Shown here: in pieces, positions 34,943 to 45,546 of the stretch
Numbering within the stretch: position 1 is the first letter of the stretch
How the letters are laid out: each line of letters starts with the position of its first letter
NCBI GenBank assembly: GCA_905250075.1
Contig: CAJNOP010000043.1
Span: 244,772 to 308,771, forward strand
Direction: 5' to 3'
Length of the DNA: 64,000 nt
Source: Rotaria sp. Silwood1
Lineage: Eukaryota > Rotifera > Eurotatoria > Philodinida > Philodinidae
Position numbers and translations under genes: made by a program
Notes under the pieces: model-generated
Database searches by the model: none
Told to the model about the DNA's origin: nothing
What the model saw: the letters and a program-made list of their open reading frames with translations, nothing else

Positions 34943-36062
34943 TTTTAGTTGAAAAATGATTATAAATAAATGTTATTTTAATCAAAAATAGAGTATCAAG
35001 GTTCATAAACAACGTTGCCATTAGATTGAAACTAATGTATTATATTTGCCATCTTAGTTCCTTCTTTAGGGTTTTTTTTCTCGTTCTGTTCGTGTTGTTC
35101 TTCATTTTCCTTCGTCCGCTTGTTCACCTCCAGACTTTGACGAGTCTATATAGTGTGAAGAAAAAAAAGTGGGATGCATCAGAGAATCGACTAGTAAACG
35201 CATGCGTAATGAGATCTCTTTTCTTTTCTTGCGCGTTCTTTCCTCTAGCTATGAGCTTATTCGATATGCTGCCAGCCATCCATGAGGTCTATTGCTGATG
35301 TTGAATAGTGCAAAAAAAATTGTGCGCGTGATCTCCGTTGACTTGATGCATTATTTTACAACGCATCAGATTTTCTTTTTTCTTAGTCCTTAGTGGAATA
35401 CTCAATAAGATAGCAAAAAAAAAACGAAAAGAGAATGTCCTTGAATACAAGTTGCGGTTTTTTTCTATTTTTTTCTTTACTAATCAATAGACATTTAATA
35501 TTGATGAAATTGCAAAATATATGCGTCATTCTCTTTTTTTTTCTTTGTATTTATTGCAAATACGTATCAGATGACTCTTATAAGAAAGAGAATCATTTGA
35601 TGACTTGAGACAAATTCTTGAGTTGTTGTTCTCTTATTGATATGTTGTTGTTCTTAATCTTTTTTTTTTTTCGTTTTTTTTCCTGCTCTATATGTACGAG
35701 TGGCGTCGATCATATGAACGAGAGCACGAGCGAAACTCGTGAGTAGAGACAATCCCTGTTCTTTTCATTTATCCGTCTTCGTTCTTCTCATTTTTTCTGT
35801 CCTGAGCTCTATTATAAGCCTATACATTCGTGCATACATACATCACATACAAATACTAAACAAAAAAGCCAAAAAAAAAGAAAAGAAAAACCGGTTATTT
35901 GGTCCGACCTTCGTTTCAAAATCAAACTTTTGTTGTTGTCTAAGCACATTCTATTGACTTGCCTTGCTGATTACCTTAGTAGTTAAATATCATCGAATCT
36001 TATTTATCATTTTTGTTAATCAATATCATAGAATATCAACATAAAAAAAATAGAAACAAGCG
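34943..36062. other. Intergenic, no gene seen
   Basis: Contains the OYE 3' flank (ATAAATAAATG just after the stop) and pyrimidine-rich DNA upstream of FBXO25/32. Open frames here are T-rich, low in information and unsupported. Confidence 0.4.
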
Positions 36063-37225
36063 ATGCCATTTATTGGACGAGATTGGCGTGCATATGGTGA
36101 AAAATGGACAAAAACTGATATTGGTTCATGGGAACGGCCAAGACGACTTTCATTATCTAGTTCAGTAAGTTTTAATATTTTTCGTTGTTTGATTATAATC
36201 ATATGTCCTCGATATAGTCAATAAACTTAAATTCAAGTTTATCGGATATATTCAATGCACTTGAAATAGCTAATTCAGTTAGTAATATTCGACGCTTTAA
36301 TTATATTGCTAAAGTAAGTTAATGAGAATTTGTCATAGCTTATTGTATACTTTATGTTGAAATCAAGGTCGTCCAAATCTTATTCAAAGAAAAATTAGGT
36401 GAATTAAGTGGTAATGCTCAACGTTCTTTATTTCAAGTTATTGAACGAATGATTGATATGGGTATCATTTAAATAATATGTATTTTTAAAATTTCGACTT
36501 CAATTTTGTTATATATTTAGTTCTTAAAACTGGAGATAATATATCATTAATACAGCGAATAGTTACACAATTTCATAATTCAATAAAATCTGCATATCCA
36601 TTTTATTATTATATTGGTTCAGCTCCATTATGGCAACGACATATTAAAATGTTAACGAGAATGCAAGAAACAATAAAACAAGTTCAAACAAATATGATAA
36701 AAACCGATGAAGATAATAGTAAATTAACATTTGATTATCTTCCAGTTGATATGCAACGAGAAGTTATAAGTCGTTTAGATAATGGTACAGATATAGTTAA
36801 TGTTGGAATGATTAATTCAAATTTATATAGAGTATCACAAGAATTACTTATTTGGCGTCAATTATGTCTTTATCATTTTGGTGGTGATACACAAAATAGT
36901 AATAATTCTAAATTAGGAGAAAAAATTCTTGGATTAATGAGAAAACAACAAGATGATATTGATACAAATAATATTGATTGGAAAACAGCTTATTTTAAAT
37001 TAAAAAGGCAATATGGCCTTCGTGAAGTTTATGCTGAAATGATACATCAATGTCAATTATGTAAATGTCTTTTTTGGCAGGTTTGTTTTATTGTTGTATT
37101 ATTATTTATTTATTGATGTAAAACTTTATTTTTTCTAGGATTCTGATCATTCATGTCCATATGATACACTTCCACCTTCAACAATACCAATAACACCTAG
37201 AAAACTTGTTACTATATTAGTATAA
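36063..37225 (+). CDS. FBXO32: F-box protein of the FBXO25/FBXO32 (atrogin-1) family
   Basis: Five exons in frame: 36063-36164, 36218-36313, 36368-36461, 36521-37080 and 37139-37225, giving 312 residues (human about 355-367). The family acts as the substrate receptor of SCF ubiquitin ligases. Hallmarks: the start MPFIGRDWRAYGEKWTKTD, RRFNYIAKVVQIL, the F-box (about residues 167-215: LTFDYLPVDMQREVISRL, DIVNVGMIN, LLIWRQLCLYHF) and the family-specific WKTAYFKLKRQYGLREVYAE. A zinc-finger-like tail CQLCKCLFWQDSDHSCP follows. It is shorter than vertebrate members between the start and the RRFNY block. Whether it corresponds to FBXO25 or FBXO32 is not decidable by eye. Convergent with the next gene. 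Confidence 0.9.
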
Positions 37226-37934
37226 TTGATAAATGTATAGTGTTGATGTAAATACTAAACAATCAATCATCGACACAGAATTGACTGACGAAGGAATATT
37301 TTCAATTGATCAATAATCGGTTTTGAATTCGATCTGAATGCATAATGTAGAGTTCATTTAAGTATAGGAAATCTCAAAATGACAAGTCTTCTGTCCATAG
37401 TTATAGATATTTTACTGAAATTTCAGCCTCAGGCATGATGCATACAAAATCTCAAGTCAAAATACGGTCATTCGATTTGTTGGTATATACAAAGTCAGAG
37501 TCTAAAATTCTGGTAAACCCTGGACAAACGGCCTAAGGAAACTTGCCCTTGTGAGATTTTTCATATGTTACTAGATTTTACCTTTCACACAGAGTTCGAA
37601 TTCAAAAGCAATAAATCAGTTGAAAACCTTTCTTCATGAAACATTGATATTTGCGTTCGCTGCAGCATTGAGACACCAACTCTATCACAATATGTCCTTT
37701 TTGTAGCAATATATTCCAATACTTCAGTGGACTGAAACTGTACATTCCTATTATAATTCCTGAACATAGAAGGTGTTATTTTGTGCAATGATATATTTTT
37801 GTTTCGGTGTATTTTCCTTTTCTTCTTCAATTATAATTTAGCATCTTGTTTATATGACAGTGTTATATATATTGTACATATCTTTTTTTTTCTTTTTGGC
37901 TAAATAAACAGTATGAACAAAAAAAAAATAGATA
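37226..37934. other. Convergent 3' region with a repeat fragment
   Basis: No gene. Near 37590 the words TTCGAATTCAAAAGCAATAA and ATCAGTTGAAAACCTTTCTTC resemble the outer ends of the MITE-like elements at 20.2 and 23.8 kb, so part of this gap may be a decayed family member. Confidence 0.35.
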
Positions 37935-38966
37935 TTACATGAGAGGAAGTGTTCGCATTGAATTGGATGAAAAATTATTTTTTATTAACCATTGACGAGT
38001 TTGTACTCGATTTGAATATGCAACTGATGATGGACAAAGAATAGTTGGTAGTTTTGGTTTAATTTCTTTAATTAGATTAGTTGAAGGAACGTGTTCGATT
38101 GGTAGAGCTGGTTGATCGATAATTATTGGTGTAACATCAGTTTGAGTTGCTTGTTTTATTTTTGACAGTTTTTGTCGTGTTGATGAAGGATTTAAACTCA
38201 TTACATTTTTTATTTGTTTTGAAGTTGTAGGAAATCTTATTGCTGTATTTCGTTTTCGTTGATTACGAGTAAGTGAAGGACGAGATGATATAGCATCGGA
38301 TGTAATGATTTTTGATTGTTTTGGTTCAATACGATAACCAACTATTTCACTAATTTGATTATAATCTGGCCATTTTTCATAGACTTTATTTGCACGTTTA
38401 TCAGTAGATGAAACAGATGAAACACTTAAACGTCTTTGTTGATCTTTTTTTATTGACGATAATGATTGATTACTAAAAGATAATAAAGAATTATAGATAT
38501 TTTTATTTATTTTATTATAATACTTTTCTTTGTTTTCATTTGATATTGTATATGAACTTTCAGATAAATATTGTGTTAATTCTTTTACTATAGGTATACT
38601 ATTATCTAATTTCGATGATGATTCAATTTCAAATATTGGATCAGCTTTTCGATAGATAGTCGAAGCATATTCGATTCGAGGTATTGAATGTTTAATTGTT
38701 TGTAAAGAATATTCACTGTTTATTGCTTTTATTAGTTTAACGTCGGGATTTTTTTCAATAGAATTTGAATCAAATTGACGATTAAATAATTGTTTATGAA
38801 GAGTATGCAGTTTGTGGCATTCATTTATATTTGATGCTAACTGATTTTGACGTCGAAGACGAACTTCATGTAAATGTTTTTTTGCTTCAGCCCATGTAAT
38901 TGTTGATTTGATTGGATTTTGATATGATGAGAAAATCTCACGACACGGATACTCAACTTTCAACAT
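37935..38966 (-). CDS. Unrecognised Ser/Lys-rich protein
   Basis: Single exon, 343 residues, from ATG at 38966 to TGA-side end at 37935. I do not recognise it. The N-terminus has a charged helical segment with two Trp/His-rich turns (TWAEAKKHLHEVRLRRQNQL). The middle is basic and Ser-rich, with LSVSSVSSTDKRAN. The C-terminus has a tidy motif SVAYSNRVQTRQWLIKNNF that looks conserved and may be the functional core. There is no signal peptide or membrane segment. The long open frame in DNA this AT-rich argues that it is real. It is convergent with FBXO25/32. Confidence 0.7.
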   Translation of the reverse strand: MLKVEYPCREIFSSYQNPIKSTITWAEAKKHLHEVRLRRQNQLASNINECHKLHTLHKQLFNRQFDSNSIEKNPDVKLIKAINSEYSLQTIKHSIPRIEYASTIYRKADPIFEIESSSKLDNSIPIVKELTQYLSESSYTISNENKEKYYNKINKNIYNSLLSFSNQSLSSIKKDQQRRLSVSSVSSTDKRANKVYEKWPDYNQISEIVGYRIEPKQSKIITSDAISSRPSLTRNQRKRNTAIRFPTTSKQIKNVMSLNPSSTRQKLSKIKQATQTDVTPIIIDQPALPIEHVPSTNLIKEIKPKLPTILCPSSVAYSNRVQTRQWLIKNNFSSNSMRTLPLM

Positions 38967-41409
38967 AAATGGCGCCTATCACTTAATATAATACATTAGT
39001 GAGAGAAAAAAAATCTTTGAATGACAAACAATGAAAAGAAATTTTGTGTTGTTGGATACTATCGAATCGGAAATAGAGTCTTGAAGGCAAATGAAGTAGT
39101 ACAGCTGCAAGTCACTTTATTTCTCGTTCGCTTTGCAACACAATAATAGATGTTATTGTGCATCTATGTTAATCGAACGGCTTTTTTTTCTTTATTTGCC
39201 TTTTTTTTCATCATCATCACCATCATCATCATTATTACATAGAAGTTTTATTTTTCTTCTCTTCATAAACATATATGATTTCCACTTAATCGATGTTAAA
39301 TTTATAATTCAAAATAGATGCAATCTTATTAGAACAAAATTTCTATTTCGTTTTAACTGTACCTTCTAATAGATGTTTTCCATGTGAACAATTCTAGTTG
39401 TTTTAATTAAGAATAGAAGATCTATTCGATCAAAAACTATAGAATCTAATGTAAACAAGCGACTGAATACATTAGAAATATGTTAAAAGTGCTTAAGCAC
39501 TTTATTATTATTTTTTCAAAATAAAATATAAATTAAATTGCATTCGGATATTATTGTTTACATATTAATCTTATTCTATCAAAGATATTCAATATAGAAC
39601 TATGCTAGTGTAATTTCATTGACAATTAGAAAGAAAAGAGAAATCATTCAAACTGAAAACATAGCAAATCGAACATATATCATCTCTTTTCTAGAGATGT
39701 TTAGACTTGCATATTGTCAGTATTTTATCCAAGTTTTCACTTCTGAAGAGACTTCAATAGGGTGACCCTGACCTCCAGAGAAGTGTTACGAGAGCCTGTC
39801 AGGTACGAGTCTGGAATATTTGGACTAAACTATTTATATGCGTAGCTCTCCTGACCATCACGTCGGATAAAACACTGTCTATAGCGATCCTTTATCTAAT
39901 CTTGATTGTATTTATCAACAGTTTTTATTTTATTTTGAATAATTATTTACAACTTGATTATATCAGAAAAATGCAAAGCATTAACCATCGAATTTATATT
40001 GTGATGGCTAATTATACAAATTATATATAATGCATATTTAGACAACTAGTCGAAAAAAATTTTTATTTGATCAAATAGGTTTTTATGCTAAATAATTTTT
40101 ATTGATGAATTATTACTCAACAAATAAATGATTTTATTGAAAAGTATCTTTATAAAATTTGAAAAATGATTAAACAATCTTTTACAATTTTATTATATTT
40201 GAAAGCAGACTATTTGTTTTTATATATTTAGCACATTCTGACAATAACGTGTTCTATTCCCGTGTATTTTATATCTTCTTTTTTTTATTCTAAATATTAA
40301 CTGGTAAAGTACGGTAAATCTAAAATCAACAAGATATTAAATATATTGATCACAAAAATACAATTTGATCTGTTCTTGTATTACAAAAAAAAAGAACGAA
40401 TTACATTTTCCGTTAGTTGTATTAATTTTTATATTAGCCATCAGATCGAGTTCTGACATTTTGCCAATTCTAGATTTCTTAAAAAGAATAAATATCATCT
40501 AAATTTGAAATATAACACTACTCAAATAATCAACTAAATTAAATTTCCAATATAGTCAATTCAATCTCAGCTGCCAATATAGCTCGTTACAAAGGTAATC
40601 TTTATAATTACCAATACATATCATTTCATTATATATTTCACGACCTACAAACTCTTCAACAATTGTTCAACATCATATGTCAATAATAATGACTTTGAAT
40701 TTATAGAATTGAATATGAACCTTAATTCTTTGTTATTATAGCTGGACTAATTTTGTTAATATGATTTAGAAATAAATGAATACAATTGACTACTAAAAGA
40801 CATGAAACAAAGGCATCCATGAAAATAAATAGACAAACTCAGATGGTCGATAGAGAAGATTTTGCAACCCATGCAACTAATGACTTTTGCTGATGTCGCT
40901 TGAATTATTACATCCACACCCATTATATAAATTCACTGAACAAAGATTTTGAAAATATCGAAAATAACTTTGTGGAAAACTTAATCTTGTTGTTTAACAT
41001 AGACAGATAAGTGATCTAGATATTCATCTTATATCTGCGAGTAACTTCATCTCTACTGACATACTTTCAAACATCATTATAAGGATGTGCAAATTCAATA
41101 ATTAAGGAAAGAACTTAAGCGATGACAGTTTTCTTTTGTTTGAACGTCTAAATGTTAAGAAAGACTACTTGTACCAAAAATCACTCAATATCACAGGTAC
41201 TGCATACGTTTATCACATTCACTGCTCATCTCATCATTGTATATTTTTCAAAGAAAGTAAATCAGGCCTTTTTATGACTCATTAGAAAGTTTCTAGAGAA
41301 CATTTAAACATTGACTTGCGCATGAAAAATAATCGACATTATTTTTCGTATCCATCGACATCTCTTCTTTATTTCTTTTTAAGAAAAAATTTACAGTTTT
41401 CTATCTTGT
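38967..41409. other. Intergenic, no gene seen
   Basis: About 2.4 kb. There is a (CAT)n-like microsatellite near 39210-39230. The rest is AT-rich, with short open frames that lack splice signals or domains. Confidence 0.4.
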
Positions 41410-41629
41410 TTTTATCAAAGTTTATTTACAAAATGGAGTTGTGCATGGAAAAAAATCAACAAGATGCTCTGTAAAAGCAACTGAATATGAACGTCAACCC
41501 CAACATTGTTAAACATGTTCGGATTATTGTTCTACGTTACTTTATTTATTGAAATATAACTTACTATATTGTCCAACTTTAGCAAAAATGCTACAAGAAA
41601 TAAGTAAACTAAAAGAAACCATAGCATAA
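41410..41629 (+). pseudogene. Cys-containing coding relic with one stop
   Basis: One frame reads about 70 codons across 41410-41629 with a single TAA at 41510-41512: IKVYLQNGVVHGKKSTRCSV, later EYERQPQHC, stop, then TCSDYCSTLLYLLKYNLLYC and a short tail. In such AT-rich DNA random stops should be much denser. Evenly spaced Cys hint at a former zinc-binding or disulfide protein. No family recognised. Confidence 0.3.
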
Positions 41630-42052
41630 ATTATCATTTGTATGATGATCGTATAAAGAAATCTAAAATCATTTTTTATTACTAAAACTCTAATAGTATT
41701 GTTAACTCTCATTCCATCGGTTTGAAACTGAAAGTAACAATTTGCCGTTTTTTTTTCTTTATAAACTCAATACCAAATACGATATTCTCTTCTTGCTCTT
41801 TATCAAATACATGTGAATACATAAGATATTATCAATCTTCGGTATGGAATTAACAATGGAAAGTGGGTGTGGTAGTCATTGGCACCTGATCTAATTGATT
41901 ATTCAATACCTTCATTTTGAAATATAATATCGATAAAAACAAAAATTACTGGGTTCTAAAACAAAAGAATATTTGTTTAGCTGTGATATAAGCATATAAA
42001 ACTACTATTTTGACTTACTTGCTTCATTTACACAATCATATCAACCATCAAT

Positions 42053-42678
42053 ATGCATCTAGTTCTTTTGTTTTTTGTGCTTATTTCAACGATCCAACTA
42101 AGTTCTTGTGCATTGACCGTTCTTCAACAACTGTTAGACAAAAATGACTACAATCTAAAATGGAAATATGGTGCTACTCAGACAGTTAAATGGATTACTA
42201 TCCACAATACAGCTAATAAAGCAACAGCTGTTAATGAAGCTAGTTATCTAAATACTCGTCGTGATAATCAATATATATCATTTCATTATGTAGTTGATAA
42301 CGTACATGCCCTTCAGCTTCTACCAGACAACACGTAAATTTATTATGATTGAGCATGAATAAGATATGTTTATTTTAATTGTTATGCTTTAGAAATGGTT
42401 GGCATGCAGGTGATGGTAGTGGTGAGGGTAATAAAGCCTCAATTGGTATTGAAATTGCTCAATCAACAAATGATAATATTGCTATTCGTAATGCATCCAT
42501 TGAAAATGGTGCTCGATTAGCTGCACGATTACTCAAACGCTTCAATTTTGGTGTTGATCGACTTCGTAAACATCAAGATTGGAGTGGAAAACATTGTCCA
42601 CATGATATTCTTGATCGTTATGGTTGGACTAATTTTGTTAATTTAGTTCAGCAAAAAATGAATTCAGGTGACTATTAA
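42053..42678 (+). CDS. Secreted N-acetylmuramoyl-L-alanine amidase (Amidase_2, T7-lysozyme/PGRP fold)
   Basis: Two exons, 42053-42333 and 42393-42678, joined by a 59-base intron, give 188 residues. The enzyme cleaves the amide bond between MurNAc and the stem peptide of bacterial cell walls. Residues 1-20 are a clear signal peptide ending SSCA, so it is secreted. Zinc ligands are readable as His51 (ITIHNTANK), His154 and Cys162 (KHQDWSGKHCPH). Lys160 sits where T7 lysozyme has its catalytic Lys, and the spacing His-x5-Lys-x-Cys matches. NGWHAGDGSGEGNKASIGIE is typical of Bacillus and phage autolysins rather than animal PGRPs. All catalytic residues are present, so it is probably active. The bacterial type with a eukaryotic signal peptide and intron points to domesticated horizontal transfer. 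Likely roles are digestion of bacterial food or defence (inferred). Confidence 0.93.
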
Positions 42679-43768
42679 AAGATGAAAATAAAAATTTTCT
42701 ACGTTAATTAATTAACGTTTTTGCTTATTTTTAAAAATAAATATAAAAATTATGATTAATTTTGAACTACAAAAATAGAAATACTGGATTTATAGTCAAT
42801 AATAAGTTCATATTTTAACAGTACTAATATCGCATGTTTGTTCGTACTATCGTTGGCGGTAGCGCCAACGACTTTCGCTTCTAACTAAAAATGATTGCAG
42901 AGTATGTTGTCAACATAAATTGGAATTATTCATTAAAAACAAATCAAATTAAATGAGAAGAAAATTTTCAGAATATAATTTACTAATGAACATATATCTC
43001 GTAATTAGGGCTGATTCATACTATGTGGCTAGTATAAGTGACTCGGACACATCGACAACGAGTTACTTCTGTGAGTTTTAATAAACTTTAAAAATATTCA
43101 TTCGTTTAGATATGATACATCATCATACAGCACTTTCAAAAAACTACCGATACACTAGTGGCAGTTATCACATGGGTAGTATTATACAAAATGACATGTT
43201 ATTTCACAGGAAATACTTTAAGTCATATCATAGTCAGTTATTACTTAATGGAAAGAAAACAGTTAATCAAAGTTTAAGAGAATGATTAGTTGAACATAAC
43301 GGAACAGTAAAAATGTTCATGCTGCACGGAAGTGTCAGTGTAGTAGAGTGATGTAGAGAAGTGTCGTGGCACGATATAGGATGATTAATAACATCAGATC
43401 ATATTTGTCTTTGAAGTGTATTCTTTTTGTGACCTTCTCTTTATTATTCTTCTTTCTTTTTTTCCTGAGTTCCTCTGTAATACCTATTCGTTTCGAATGA
43501 GTGATTGCATATTCATAAAGATGTGTCTGATTATCTTGAATCGAAAGATATGACAATAACCATACATCCAACTAATGGTTCAGATCTGACACTATGCGAT
43601 TTTTGGTCACTCGACTTAATCACAAAAAATCTAAGCTGTGACCAATATGATGAACTCTTTAAATAAAGAAGAGTATAGAAAAAAAGACTCAATAAATGAA
43701 TTCAACGAATGCAAGTTTGTATGGAAAACCAAGGCCATTTTTTCCAACATGTGATGAAATAAAACTTT
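42679..43768. other. Intergenic, no gene seen
   Basis: AT-rich flank of the amidase gene. It holds the small GC-rich hairpin at 42851-42870 and otherwise nothing I can name. Confidence 0.4.
42851..42870. repeat. Perfect GC-rich hairpin
   Basis: CGTTGGCG, a four-base loop GTAG, then CGCCAACG. The 8-bp arms pair perfectly and stand out in AT-rich surroundings, about 170 bases after the amidase stop. Confidence 0.6.
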
Positions 43769-44272
43769 ATGAAATTGTTTGTATATTTCTTTGTTTTTCT
43801 GTCGGCACTACTTTCGGTGCATTCTAATATATATAGACGGTTAGGCATTAAAAACAAAGAAGATATTCAAGACGATGATATACCTCAAAGACAAATATCG
43901 TCTGATCTTATCATTACGTATCACAATAAATAGCTGTTACTGAAATTTTATTATTAGGATATTAGTTGAAGAAGGATGTAACAGCTCATGATAATAGTGC
44001 GTCGTTTTCACTATCGCTGCATACAGAGAGAAAAACTTTTTTAAAGCTTATCATAACATATGAAAGTGCCTTCGCTACTACTTTTAGTGAGATGTAAGTA
44101 TTTATTTCTTTGTGAAAAAAATGGCACAAGTTAGTGTATGATAGCATCTTCTAATAGTTTATTTAATTTTACATTGTAATTTAGATATCTTGTGACAAAG
44201 CACGAACAAGTTTTAGGCATCTGCTTGGATCTTCTAGTAAAACAAATATTAATATCTGGTCTTAGCTTTTGA
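43769..44272 (+). pseudogene. Small secreted-protein gene, three exons, apparently frameshifted
   Basis: Exon 1 (43769-43917) starts MKLFVYFFVFLSALLSVHSN, a textbook signal peptide, then a charged stretch with IKNKEDIQDDDIPQRQ. Exon 2 (about 43966-44093) reads LKKDVTAHDNSASFSLSLHT onward, ending FATTFSE with a consensus GTAAGT donor. Exon 3 (44185-44272) reads IYLVTKHEQVLGICLDLLVK onward to TGA. Exons 2 and 3 join in frame across a 91-base GT-AG intron. Exon 1 ends in phase 2 but exon 2 needs phase 0, so a base seems missing or the true junction was not found. No family recognised. It is a short secreted protein of about 120 residues, either a recent pseudogene or a real gene with a sequence error. 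Confidence 0.45.
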
Positions 44273-44365
44273 TAACAAAAAAAAACCATACATACATTTT
44301 CATGAAAATATCGAAAAATGAAGTATACTACGCAACATTATCATGAACTTTTCGGAATCTTACGA

Positions 44366-44592
44366 CTATTGTATAACCAACACTTTTTTTGCGTCAACAG
44401 ATGCGTTGTTTGACACTTTGTAAAAGTATATAACAAAGCATATAAAATAGTCCAAAAAATGGTCGATTCGACGTGTTATAATAGAATTTTTCGTGTTATC
44501 AAGTAAACCATGACGTGTAGGACATATAGGATTTAATAGCATAGCTTCCGTTCTATTGATTGGTATAATTTGATCATAGTTTTGATCAAATG
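44366..44592 (-). pseudogene. Orphan exon or gene relic
   Basis: On the minus strand, after a TTTTTTCATTACAAG acceptor-like sequence, about 75 codons stay open: FDQNYDQIIPINRTEAMLLN, then PICPTRHGLLDNTKNSIITR and on to a stop at 44366-44368. The composition is protein-like (Pro, Cys, Arg, His), unlike random AT-rich translation. Upstream sequence is broken by stops in every frame, so the rest of the gene is missing or decayed. No family recognised. Confidence 0.35.
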
Positions 44593-45546
44593 CTTGTAAT
44601 GAAAAAATTCATCATGTGTCACAGATTGGTATTTTGAGTTAAAGTTGAGGATTCTGAGTAACTTTTTATGTTCTTTAACAATGGTAAAGTCGTTTTAAAA
44701 ACAAAGATCTTTCAACAATTATTTTGCCTATGGTCCTGTGTACGTCCACTTAAGTAATAAAATGATTTACAGGTCATATTGGTATTGACTGTGATCGATT
44801 TTTAGGATTTGAATAATGTTTATCTCTCAAATAACGATCTAGGTAAGATGCATTGATTCACATGAACCGTGAGGACAACGTACAGTCGTATGTGTCTACG
44901 CTAGAAAGAGAAAAATTGTTACGATGTTTGCTTGAGTTGACACAGCCTGCGAAGCATAGATAATACAATAAGAAGTTTATCGAGGCTTACAAAAAAAGCA
45001 TATTATAAAATAATATTGTCTATCTTAGATTTCAACCAATACTTTATTTTCTACTAAGGTTAATCGAGTTTAAAATTTATCAAATTTGATGAGTTCAAAA
45101 AAAAAACAAATTTCTAAATGTTCAGTAATGATTAAAAAAGATTAGAATTTCCCTATCATCATAAATCATAATTTCTATGTAGACATGAGTATTTTGAAAT
45201 AATGTCAACTTTAATTACATATGCTGCATTTGAATCTTACTAAATCATGCATCAATAGAAATCCGCTTAGTTTCCTATATTTAAAGTCTTAATAAAATCT
45301 CGTTAGCTCATATCTTTTTTATTTGTTGTCATGCACAAGGATAATTTTATTCAGAAAATTGCTCTATCTAAAGAATGATTGGTAGTTTTTAATCTTTGCT
45401 GGCAGCATTAACAAAAGAATGAATGAGATATAAACATACAAAAATAATTAAAAAATAAATATCTCAGTAAAAAATAAAACATTTTTTAAATATTGATGAT
45501 CTAGTTTAGTTATAGATTTTTACTGCTTACATTGCTCGAAAATAAA
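44593..45546. other. Intergenic, no gene seen
   Basis: AT-rich DNA between the relics and the ammonium transporter. No supported exon, and no promoter element I can define. Confidence 0.4.
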
